From contig JBGPFS010000147.1 of assembly GCA_041483455.1 (NCBI GenBank), forward strand, positions 1 to 6,454: a DNA stretch of 6,454 bases, read 5' to 3'. Made by a program: the position numbers and the translations under genes. The first letter of the stretch is position 1, and each line of letters opens with the position of its first letter. Positions 1-5,674 of this stretch are shown here, one piece after another. The notes below the pieces were generated by a model. That model had not been told where the DNA came from, made no database searches, and saw nothing but the letters and a program-made list of their open reading frames with translations. The stretch comes from JBGPFS01 sp041483455 (GTDB lineage Bacteria > Chloroflexota > Limnocylindria > Limnocylindrales > CSP1-4).

Positions 1-372
1 GAGGAACGGGTAGGTGGTCAGGTCGGTCGGGCGCTCCGTGATGAGGCCGGTCAGGTAGATGGGCGTCCCGGCCGCAAGGTGTTCGCCGGCCCGGAGGTAG
101 ATCCCGAGGTCGCGCTGCACCTGGCCGTTGAACTGGGCCAGGTCGGTGAGCACGGCGCCCATGCCGGCCATGACCGCGAGCGTCTCGACGAGCCCGACCC
201 GACCGCGAACGGCTCGGGCGACCAGCAGCCCGACGACCGTTGCGACCGCCCAGACCGGCACCAGCAGGATCCCGTCCGGGGTGGGGATCCGCCAGTCACG
301 GGCCGCCACGGCGACGTAGCCGGCGATGGCGAGGACGAGGACCAGTGCGCCGAAGCCTCGACGGTGCGGCAC
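1..372 (-). CDS. Partial polytopic membrane protein, GT87/DUF2029-like glycosyltransferase (N-terminal 124 residues)
   Basis: The gene starts at a GTG (370-372), 11 nt after the stop of the PaaG-like gene, and runs open to the left edge, so only the first 124 residues are seen. Hydrophobic segments lie at about residues 7-24, 33-52 and 61-77. They are followed by a polar stretch with D88, Y92, then AGEHLAAGTPIYL (95-107) and a YPFL at the cut edge (121-124). The pattern 'D...Y..a...l..G.p.Y ... YP' after an N-terminal membrane span is typical of GT87 (DUF2029) polyprenyl-phosphate-dependent mannosyltransferase-like proteins, which act from the outer face of the membrane on cell-envelope glycans. 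I see no clear Shine-Dalgarno site, so translation may be coupled to the gene before it. The frame is open upstream of this GTG, so the exact start is uncertain. With the catalytic C-terminal part absent, another polytopic family remains possible. Confidence 0.5.
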   Translation of the reverse strand, partial: MPHRRGFGALVLVLAIAGYVAVAARDWRIPTPDGILLVPVWAVATVVGLLVARAVRGRVGLVETLAVMAGMGAVLTDLAQFNGQVQRDLGIYLRAGEHLAAGTPIYLTGLITERPTDLTTYPFL

Positions 373-383
373 GGAGCCGATCG

Positions 384-1175
384 CTAGTCGCCCGTGAAGC
401 GGGGCGCGCGCTTCTCCACGAAGGCCGCCAGGCCCTCGGCGTGATCGGCGGTCCGGCCGGCGATCCCCTGGAGCGACGCCTCGTAGTCGAGCTGCGCCTC
501 GAGCCCCTGGTCGAGCGCCCGGTCGAGCGCCCGCTTCGTGAGCGCCATCGCCCGCGGGGCGCCGGACGCCAGCCGGACCGCCAGCGCGTGGGCCTCGTCC
601 GCCAGCGCCTCCGACGGGACGACCCGGTTGACCAGGCCGATCCGGAGCGCCTCGGCGGCCGGGAGCGGGTCGGAGAGGAGCAGCAACTCGGCGGCCCGGG
701 AGGCGCCCACGAGCCGCGGCAGGAACCACGACGCACCGCTATCGGGGACCAGCCCGATCCGGCCGAACGCCAGGACGAAGCTGGCCGACTCGGCCGCGAT
801 CCGGAGGTCGCAGGCGAAGGCGAACGCGGCGCCCGCCCCGGCGGCGACGCCGTTGACCGCGGCGACGACCGGCTTCTCGAGCCGGCGGATCGCCAGGACG
901 AGTGGGTTGAACCGGGTCCGGACCTCGACATCGAGCGGGGTCGCCCCCGGAGCGAGCCGTTCGCGGAGGTCCTGGCCGGCGCAGAAGGCCCGGCCGGCCC
1001 CGGTCAGGACCACGGCCCGGACCGCCGGGTCCCGCCCGGCCTCTCGCAACGCACCCGCGAGATCGCGCTTGAGCGTCGCCTCGAGGCTGTTCAGGGCGTC
1101 CGGCCGGTCGAGGACGATCGTCGCGACGGCGTCGGCGACCTCGTAGCGGAGGGCGCTGAAGGTCGGAGCGCTCAT
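384..1175 (-). CDS. paaG: PaaG-like enoyl-CoA hydratase/isomerase (crotonase fold)
   Basis: This 263-residue protein has the full length and order of a crotonase-fold enzyme. The first oxyanion-hole motif is GAGRAFCAGQDL (59-70). The second is NGVAAGAGA (108-116). D145 in VPDSGASWFLPR (143-154) sits where E. coli PaaG has its catalytic Asp and enoyl-CoA isomerases have Asp or Glu. The C-terminus ends in KRAPRFTG (255-262). The two glutamates of classical hydratases (in GGGCEL and QPEI) are missing, which favours isomerase over hydratase activity. From memory, E. coli PaaG shares the CAGQDL, NGVAAGAGA, PDxGxxW and AGRxAD stretches. PaaG converts the ring-1,2-epoxide of phenylacetyl-CoA to the oxepin; here it may act on a related ring-oxidised acyl-CoA. 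The ATG is the only usual start before an in-frame stop upstream, but it has no Shine-Dalgarno site. It overlaps the stop of a 10-codon ORF. Confidence 0.85.
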   Translation of the reverse strand: MSAPTFSALRYEVADAVATIVLDRPDALNSLEATLKRDLAGALREAGRDPAVRAVVLTGAGRAFCAGQDLRERLAPGATPLDVEVRTRFNPLVLAIRRLEKPVVAAVNGVAAGAGAAFAFACDLRIAAESASFVLAFGRIGLVPDSGASWFLPRLVGASRAAELLLLSDPLPAAEALRIGLVNRVVPSEALADEAHALAVRLASGAPRAMALTKRALDRALDQGLEAQLDYEASLQGIAGRTADHAEGLAAFVEKRAPRFTGD

Positions 1176-1267
1176 CGGGTTTCGCGGCTGATCAGGCTGC
1201 TCATCGTGCTTCGGGGCGTTCGGGACTCATCGGGCAGGGGCACGTTCGCGCCGGCTCACGCGCCGCC

Positions 1268-2071
1268 TCAGGCGCCCGCGACCGCCGCCACTGGCAAGAG
1301 CTCGCCGTCGCGGAGAACGAAGACCCGCCGGTCGAGCGGCTCGTCCGCCCCCTCGGCGTAATCGCCGATGAACTGGGCGAAGAGGGTCCCGAACTCGGTG
1401 TCGTCGTGGCCGGCCGATCCGGCCAGCAGGAGGTGCGGTTCCGGGATCCCCACGTAGATAGTCCGTCCGGCATCGGCCCCGAGGGTCGCGGCGAGGTGCG
1501 CCCGGACCTCGGGCAGGAGGATCCGCGCCGCGTCGCCCCCCTCGCCCGTCGCGGACGACAGCAGCTGCCGGTCGTCGGAAGCCTCGCGGACCCAGTCGGT
1601 GCCCGCCGACCAGCGGCCGAGGTTCGCGATCGCGGCCGCGTGGACCTCGCCGGGCGCGACGCCCCACGAGAGGAGGTGGTCGCCGTTGACGATGACCTCG
1701 AAGCCGGTGGAAGGCAGGACGTAGACGATCGGCACGCCGCACGGTCCGTCGCCCAGGAGCGGAAGGGTGTGAGCCTGGTTCGAGGTCGCGACCAGCCGGG
1801 CCGGGTCGACGTCGGCCAACCGCAGGCCGGTCGTGCCGACCGGTCGGAGACGCGGCATCAGCGCGCCCGCGGCCGCCGACCAGTCGTGCTCGGCCGAGAG
1901 GGAGATGGCCGGGGCCTCGGTCGGCGATGGGTGGTGCCCGCTCACCGGAGCCGTGGGATCGATCTGGGCGAGCGGGTCCGGGGCGGTGTCACGCCAGGCA
2001 GGCTCGGGTTCGTCACCGAGAGCGCGTCCCGGATCGCGCCCGACGTCGGCACCCCCACCGTCGTAATCCAT
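1268..2071 (-). CDS. DUF1444 (YtpQ-like) family protein with long N-terminal extension
   Basis: The protein has 267 residues. Residues 1-60 are rich in Gly, Asp, Pro and Ala and look disordered. From about residue 64 it resembles the DUF1444 family: LMPRLRPV (71-78), GVPIVYVLPSTGFEVIVNGD (112-131), a WGV turn followed by a helix (136-150), ILLPEVRAHLAATLG (184-198), YVGIPEPHLLLA (206-217), and a final strand with FVLRDGELLPV (251-261). The family has no established biochemical role and I see no catalytic motif, signal peptide or membrane span. The ATG is strongly supported by AGGAGG seven bases upstream. The gene lies 46 nt after the hydratase and 92 nt before the PaaG-like gene on the same strand, so cotranscription is likely. 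A role in acyl-CoA catabolism would be guesswork. The family assignment rests on remembered pattern rather than a search. Confidence 0.65.
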   Translation of the reverse strand: MDYDGGGADVGRDPGRALGDEPEPAWRDTAPDPLAQIDPTAPVSGHHPSPTEAPAISLSAEHDWSAAAGALMPRLRPVGTTGLRLADVDPARLVATSNQAHTLPLLGDGPCGVPIVYVLPSTGFEVIVNGDHLLSWGVAPGEVHAAAIANLGRWSAGTDWVREASDDRQLLSSATGEGGDAARILLPEVRAHLAATLGADAGRTIYVGIPEPHLLLAGSAGHDDTEFGTLFAQFIGDYAEGADEPLDRRVFVLRDGELLPVAAVAGA

Positions 2072-2078
2072 CGGATTC

Positions 2079-2084
2079 CCTCCT
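2079..2084 (-). promoter_or_regulatory. Strong Shine-Dalgarno site of the DUF1444 gene
   Basis: Read on the minus strand, this is a perfect AGGAGG inside GGAGGAGGGA, seven bases before the ATG at 2071. It is the clearest ribosome binding site of the leftward unit. It fixes the start of the DUF1444 protein, including its unusual N-terminal extension. Confidence 0.75.
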
Positions 2085-2117
2085 CCGCCTCGGCCAGCCG
2101 GTCGACCCGTCGGTCGG

Positions 2118-3011
2118 TCAGCGACCCTTCCAGGTCGGCGCCCGCTTCTCGGTGAAGGCCGCCATCCCTTCCTTCTGGTCCTCGCTCGCGAACAGCTCGA
2201 AGAAGGCCGCCCGCTCGTCCGCCAGGCCCGTGCTCAGCGAACCCTCGTAGGCCGCGTTCACCGAGGCCTTGGCGGCCCGGACCGCGAGCGGCGGCTGGGC
2301 CGCGATCCGACCGGCCAGCTCGAGCGCCCGGTCGAGCGTCTCCTCGGCCGGGACCACCAGGCTGACCAGCCCGCGCGCATCGGCCTCGCGTGCGTTCAGC
2401 GTCCGCCCGGTGAGGATCATCTCCATCGCCTTCGCCTTGCCGATCGCCCGGGTCAGTCGCTGGGTCCCGCCGGCTCCGGGGATGATCCCCAGGCTGATCT
2501 CCGGCTGGCCGAACACGGCGTCCTCACCCGCGACCACCAGGTCGCAGCTCATCGCCAGCTCGCAGCCACCGCCCAGAGCATAGCCCCGCACGGCCGCCAC
2601 GATCGGCAGGCCGATCGCGCGCAGCTCGTCCCAGCGCTCGAAGCCGCCCGTGCGGGCGAGCGACTCGGGGCTCTGGTCGGCCATCTCCTTGATGTCGGCG
2701 CCGGCCGCGAACGCCCGGGTCCCGGAGCCGGTCAGCACGATGCACCGACAGGCCCGGTCCGCGTCGAGGGCCCGGAACGCCTCGACGAGGCCGGCCATCA
2801 CCGAGCGGTCGAGCGCGTTCAGGGCGCCCGGTCGGTCGATCGTCACGAGGGCGACGCCAGGCAGGGTCGGCGCGGGTCGGGTCGGAGCGGGCTCGCTGTC
2901 CAGGGGCGAGGCACCCGGCAGCCTGAATGGGGCCGGTGCGGGGAACTCGACCCGAACGACCCGGGGCTGCCCGATCTTCGGCCCGCCCGGCAGAGAGACG
3001 GTTTCGGTCAC
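2118..3011 (-). CDS. Enoyl-CoA hydratase (PaaF/crotonase type) with an N-terminal insertion
   Basis: This is a complete crotonase of 297 residues, longer than the usual 255-265. FAAGADIKEM (101-110) and ALGGGCELAMSCD (145-157) form the oxyanion hole. E151 in GGGCEL and E171 in QPEISLG are the two catalytic glutamates of classical hydratases, and IPGAGGTQRL (177-186) follows. The C-terminus is EKRAPTWKGR. Such enzymes add water to trans-2-enoyl-CoA; the closest remembered relatives are PaaF (2,3-dehydroadipyl-CoA hydratase) and short-chain beta-oxidation hydratases. A Pro/Ala-rich stretch of about 25-30 residues (24-50) separates the first strand (VVRVEF) from the second (GVALVTIDRP), where relatives have a tight turn. 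The start is a GTG with GGGAG five bases upstream. The promoter-distal PaaG-like gene supports an aromatic acyl-CoA pathway, but the substrate is not determined. Confidence 0.9.
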   Translation of the reverse strand: MTETVSLPGGPKIGQPRVVRVEFPAPAPFRLPGASPLDSEPAPTRPAPTLPGVALVTIDRPGALNALDRSVMAGLVEAFRALDADRACRCIVLTGSGTRAFAAGADIKEMADQSPESLARTGGFERWDELRAIGLPIVAAVRGYALGGGCELAMSCDLVVAGEDAVFGQPEISLGIIPGAGGTQRLTRAIGKAKAMEMILTGRTLNAREADARGLVSLVVPAEETLDRALELAGRIAAQPPLAVRAAKASVNAAYEGSLSTGLADERAAFFELFASEDQKEGMAAFTEKRAPTWKGR

Positions 3012-3114
3012 GCGGCTCCCTCAGTGCTCGTGCGGCAGTATCCCATCCCGCGCAGGCGGCGCGCCATCGACTTCCTCCGAACGGGCATGGGCGCGGGGTC
3101 CGGGCGGGCCTCCG

Positions 3115-3453
3115 CTACCGCCAGTCCACGGGGACGAGCTCCCCCGCGGGCTCGAGGACCAGGAGCGTCGCCAGGCCGGGCGCGATCTGGCGGAGGTTCC
3201 GGCCGGCCGCCCGCATCGCCTCGGAGGCGAGCCCGGCGTCGAGGGACGCCCGACCGTCGAAACCCATCTCGGTGACGAGGACGAGCTCGGTCGGGGCGCC
3301 GAGTCCCTCGGAGACGCGGTGGACCCGGAGCGAGCGGAGCCCCGGCGTCCCGGCCACGAGCGGAAGGTGGGTCTCCGCGTAGGCGGTCTCGAAGGCCGCC
3401 AGGGCCTCCGGGCCGCCGTCGGGTCGCCGGTAGAGCGCGAGGAGCGTCGTCAT
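3115..3453 (-). CDS. EthD-domain small protein
   Basis: The protein has 112 residues and begins MTTLLALYRRP, continuing with FETAYAETHLPLVAGTPGLRS (about 21-41) and ending in a strand region TLLVLEPAGELVP. This is the dimeric alpha-beta barrel (ferredoxin-like) pattern of EthD proteins: an opening strand with Y/R, a helix ending in YxxxHxPL (Y25, H29), a PGL turn and a second strand. EthD was first described beside the ethyl tert-butyl ether monooxygenase genes. Relatives sit in many aromatic and alkyl degradation clusters, with role mostly undefined. The ATG overlaps the stop of the hydrolase gene (ATGA), and GGAGG lies nine bases upstream, so translation is likely coupled to it. A longer frame runs upstream, but it is antisense-like composition inside the hydrolase gene; the ATG with its ribosome site is preferred. 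Confidence 0.75.
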   Translation of the reverse strand: MTTLLALYRRPDGGPEALAAFETAYAETHLPLVAGTPGLRSLRVHRVSEGLGAPTELVLVTEMGFDGRASLDAGLASEAMRAAGRNLRQIAPGLATLLVLEPAGELVPVDWR

Positions 3454-4349
3454 CGGTCGGTGCCTCCATGGTCCGCGGCCTGGTCCCCCGCCTGGTTCGT
3501 CGCCTGGCCCATCGTCTCGAGGGCGACGCCCACGGCGCCGGGCCCCTCGCCCGGGTCGAGGAATCGCCGGCCGTGAGACCGGTCGCGTGCGACCGCCTCC
3601 GTCGCCCGGTAGAAGCCCGCGCACGCCTCGTTGAAGATCGCCGGCCGGCGGACCATCACCTCGTGGCCGCAGTCGGGGACCACGAGCAGCCGCGCGTCGG
3701 GGAGCTGGCGCATCAGCCCCCAGGCGTGGTCGACCGGCACGAACGGGTCGCGGTCGCCGACCGCCACGAGCGTCGGCAGCTCGATCCGCCGGAGGTCGCG
3801 CGGGCCGAGGAGCGGCTGGACGCGGACGTCCGCGGCGATCGCCGGCAGGAGCCGCCGCCAGGCCCCTTCGCCCTGGATCGGACCGTGCCGCCGGTCGAGC
3901 TGGGCCGCCCAGGCGGGATCGCTCCGGTCGATCCGGGCCGGGTCCATCAGCCGCCGGGCCACGCTGGCCCGCGGTTCGCGCTCGGTGGTGATCCCGACGA
4001 CGATGAGGGTCCGCAGCCGCTCGGGGTAGCGGGCCGCGAAATGGAGCGCCGTCAGCCCGCCCATCGAGAAGCCGAGAAGGTGGAACGTCCCGAGGCCGAG
4101 GGCGTCGGCGAAGGCGAGGAGATCGTCGACGAGAAGCTCGTAGCGGAACCCGGCGCCTGCGTCCCACCGGGTGGTGGCGTGGCCGCGGGCGTCCGGCAGG
4201 TGGACGAGGAAGGCCTTCGAGAAGGCCGGCACCTGCGCGGCGAAGTCCTCGCGGCCCGCGGACGTGGCGCCGTGGAGCATGACGATCGGCGGGCCGGCGC
4301 CGTGCACGTCGTAGCCGATGTCGAGACCGTTCGCGCGGACGTGGGGCAT
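3450..4349 (-). CDS. Alpha/beta hydrolase
   Basis: The protein has 299 residues and an alpha/beta hydrolase fold. HGATSAG (26-32) carries the oxyanion-hole HG. S95 in the nucleophile elbow GFSMGG, D201 in VGDRDPFVP and H229 in DCGHE complete a plausible catalytic triad. A helical cap lies roughly at 122-185. Family members cleave esters, lactones or C-C bonds such as ring-fission products; the sequence does not show which. Residues after about 252 go beyond the usual fold, are polar and low in complexity, and end in a Q-A tetrapeptide repeat. The ATG at 4349 lies four bases after the flavin reductase stop, with AGGA eleven bases upstream. A longer in-frame option from 4490 would lie inside the reductase gene and is rejected. 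There is no signal peptide, so it is probably cytoplasmic. Confidence 0.88.
   Translation of the reverse strand: MPHVRANGLDIGYDVHGAGPPIVMLHGATSAGREDFAAQVPAFSKAFLVHLPDARGHATTRWDAGAGFRYELLVDDLLAFADALGLGTFHLLGFSMGGLTALHFAARYPERLRTLIVVGITTEREPRASVARRLMDPARIDRSDPAWAAQLDRRHGPIQGEGAWRRLLPAIAADVRVQPLLGPRDLRRIELPTLVAVGDRDPFVPVDHAWGLMRQLPDARLLVVPDCGHEVMVRRPAIFNEACAGFYRATEAVARDRSHGRRFLDPGEGPGAVGVALETMGQATNQAGDQAADHGGTDR
3479..3514. repeat. Three imperfect 12-nt tandem repeats in the 3' end of the hydrolase gene
   Basis: On the plus strand the units read CCTGGTCCCCCG, CCTGGTTCGTCG and CCTGGCCCATCG, head to tail. On the minus strand, in the hydrolase frame, they encode a tetrapeptide pattern with Q-A at fixed positions (GQAT, NQAG, DQAA, about residues 281-292). 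A weaker related unit follows toward 3468. The repeat length keeps the frame, so it lengthens the tail without disrupting the start of the EthD gene. Confidence 0.6.
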
Positions 4350-4353
4350 CGGG

Positions 4354-4920
4354 TCAGGCTTCCTGGCGGCCTTCGACGGGGAGCGCCTCGGACCGCTCGA
4401 TCCGGAGGTAGCGCCGCCGGTAGTAGAGGAGCGGCGACGGGTGGTCGGTGGCGTTGGCCAGGGCGTCGACCCGGCCGATGAACAGGTCATGATCGCCTAC
4501 CTGGTGGACCCCGACGACCGTGCATTCGAGCGTCGCGATCGCGCCGTCGAGCAGCGGCAGGCCCCCCAGCTCCGGGTGGTCGGCCGCTCCCGGCCCGCCC
4601 GTCGCCCCGGGCGTCCAGGCGGCCCCGCAGAACGCCCGGCGGTCGGGGGTGACCGGCGCGCCGGCGAAGCAGTCGGCGAGCCCCTGCTGATGCTCCCCGA
4701 GGATGTTGACCGCGTAGCGCCCGGCCGCCCGGACGATGGGGGTGATCGACCGGCGCCGATCCAGGGCGACCATCACGAGCGGCGGGTCGAGCGAGACCGA
4801 GCTGAGCGCGTTGACCGTGATGCCCTGCGCTCGCCCGGCGTGGTCGAGCGTCGTCACGACCGTCACGCCCGTCACGAAATGCCCCATCACCCGGCGGAAC
4901 GCGGTCGGATCGAGCGCCAT
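4354..4920 (-). CDS. Flavin reductase-domain protein (HpaC/RutF-like FMN-binding split barrel)
   Basis: The protein has 188 residues, typical for the flavin reductase-like domain. After FRRVMGHFVTGVTVVTT (8-24) comes GITVNALSSVSLDPPLVMVA (33-52), the flavin-binding core. Then come a strand-helix AVNILGEHQQGLADCFAG (70-87), GDHDLFIGRV (142-151) and a C-terminal LLYYRRRY (164-171). These proteins use NAD(P)H to reduce FMN or FAD for a partner monooxygenase, in the cytoplasm. No partner oxygenase lies in this window. It is the first gene of the leftward unit, four bases before the hydrolase. The chosen ATG at 4920 fits the family's N-terminus; an in-frame ATG at 5013 would add 31 Arg/Pro-rich residues overlapping the divergent promoter region and is unlikely. 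There is no Shine-Dalgarno site, and a possible -10 element seven bases upstream suggests a leaderless transcript. Confidence 0.88.
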   Translation of the reverse strand: MALDPTAFRRVMGHFVTGVTVVTTLDHAGRAQGITVNALSSVSLDPPLVMVALDRRRSITPIVRAAGRYAVNILGEHQQGLADCFAGAPVTPDRRAFCGAAWTPGATGGPGAADHPELGGLPLLDGAIATLECTVVGVHQVGDHDLFIGRVDALANATDHPSPLLYYRRRYLRIERSEALPVEGRQEA

Positions 4921-4927
4921 GGGTCGC

Positions 4928-4933
4928 AGTCTA
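4928..4933 (-). promoter_or_regulatory. Possible -10 element for a leaderless flavin reductase transcript
   Basis: Read on the minus strand, the sequence is TAGACT, a TAnnnT match, seven bases before the ATG at 4920. This spacing would place the transcription start at or next to the start codon. That agrees with the missing Shine-Dalgarno site and with leaderless genes common in GC-rich bacteria. No -35 box is recognisable at the expected distance, so the call is tentative. Confidence 0.3.
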
Positions 4934-5016
4934 GGACAGCGGGGCCACGGGCCCGGCCCGGCCACGTGCCGCCCACGGACGACCCTCTGGTGGGCGGCCC
5001 CGCGGCGGCGCATGAT

Positions 5017-5039
5017 GCCCCCGGTGCCCTGCCGGGGGC
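5017..5039. promoter_or_regulatory. Perfect 8-bp inverted repeat upstream of the ECF sigma gene
   Basis: GCCCCCGG (5017-5024) and CCGGGGGC (5032-5039) are perfect inverted arms around a 7-base loop, ending 14 bases before the ATG at 5054. It could be an RNA hairpin in the 5' leader that affects translation, or an operator. The run of bases after it is not T-rich, so an intrinsic terminator is unlikely. In 70% GC DNA such a repeat can also arise by chance. Confidence 0.35.
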
Positions 5040-5053
5040 CGTTGGGGGGTCCG

Positions 5054-5674
5054 ATGCAACAGCCTCCGGGTCCAGGCGTCCCAACGGACGTGGACGAAGC
5101 GATCGTGGCGGACCCAGGCGCGTTCGGGCCCGTGGCGGCGCGGATGACAGCCTTGACGATCGTCTCGGGCCAGGCCGAGGTCGAGCGGTTCGTCCGGGCG
5201 ACCTACGAGGACCACCAGCGGGAGCTGTACAGCTTCGCCCGGGCGGCCGTCCGCGACGAGGAAGCGGCCGAGGACATCGTCGCGGAGGCATTCCTTCGCC
5301 TGACCCGCGAGCTGACCGCCGGCCGTCGGCCCGAGCACCCGCGGGCGTGGCTCTACCGGGTCGTCTCGAACCTCATCGTCAGCCGGGGGCGGCGGCGGGC
5401 CGTCGCGGAGCGAGCGCTGTCGGCGCTGCTGCGCCGGGACGTCGAGGGTTCGCCCGAGGAGGCCTTCCTCCACCGCGAGCTCCACGACGACCTGGAACGG
5501 ACCCTCGCCACGCTCCCACGGGATGCCCGGGTCGGCCTGCTCCTCGCGGCCCACGGCTTCAGCGGGCGGGAGATCGCCGCGACGCTCGGGCGGAGCGAGT
5601 CGGCCTGCCGGACGCTCCTGTGCCGAGCGCGCCTCCGGCTGCGGGACCAGCTCGAACGCGAGGGCGACCGATGA
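5054..5674 (+). CDS. ECF-type RNA polymerase sigma factor (sigma-70 family)
   Basis: With the ATG at 5054 the protein has 206 residues. Region 2 runs from about residue 45 to 115: YEDHQRELYSFARAAV, DEEAAEDIVAEAFLRL (68-83), and PRAWLYRVVSNLIVSRGRRR (96-115), the -10 recognition part. After a short linker, region 4 begins at LPRDARVGLLL (154-164) and holds the helix-turn-helix SGREIAATLGRSESACRTLL (170-189), followed by RARLRLRDQL. Region 3 is absent, as usual for ECF factors. It directs RNA polymerase to a small regulon when released from its anti-sigma partner. The start is uncertain: 5054 has a G-run four bases upstream but gives a Pro-rich lead of about 40 residues, and the ATG at 5144 would start just before region 2. 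Its last bases overlap the anti-sigma start (ATGA), indicating coupled expression. Confidence 0.9.
   Translation: MQQPPGPGVPTDVDEAIVADPGAFGPVAARMTALTIVSGQAEVERFVRATYEDHQRELYSFARAAVRDEEAAEDIVAEAFLRLTRELTAGRRPEHPRAWLYRVVSNLIVSRGRRRAVAERALSALLRRDVEGSPEEAFLHRELHDDLERTLATLPRDARVGLLLAAHGFSGREIAATLGRSESACRTLLCRARLRLRDQLEREGDR

Noticed and set aside
51..299. Minus-strand 82-codon frame near the left edge
   Set aside because: The neighbouring minus frame has membrane spans and the GT87-like motif. This one is Ser/Arg-rich and has no pattern, so it is a shadow.
240..1361. Long plus-strand open frame of 373 codons
   Set aside because: It is antisense to the PaaG-like gene, Arg/Gly-rich with no recognisable domain. 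Long shadow frames are expected at this GC content.
3454..4167. Upstream extension of the EthD-domain frame
   Set aside because: It overlaps the hydrolase gene and is Arg/Pro-rich shadow sequence. The ATG at 3453 has a GGAGG site and begins exactly at the domain.
3468..4481. Plus-strand open frame of 337 codons
   Set aside because: It is antisense to the alpha/beta hydrolase, whose catalytic triad is intact on the minus strand. The plus frame has shadow composition and no motif.
4350..4490. Upstream in-frame extension of the alpha/beta hydrolase to an ATG at 4490
   Set aside because: The extra 47 residues lie inside the flavin reductase gene, are low in complexity, and precede a typical hydrolase start at 4349.
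4921..5013. Longer flavin reductase from an ATG at 5013
   Set aside because: It would add 31 Arg/Pro-rich residues and cover the divergent promoter region. The family's N-terminus matches the ATG at 4920.
5017..5039. Intrinsic terminator at the inverted repeat
   Set aside because: There is no T-run on either side, and it lies directly before a gene start rather than after a gene end.
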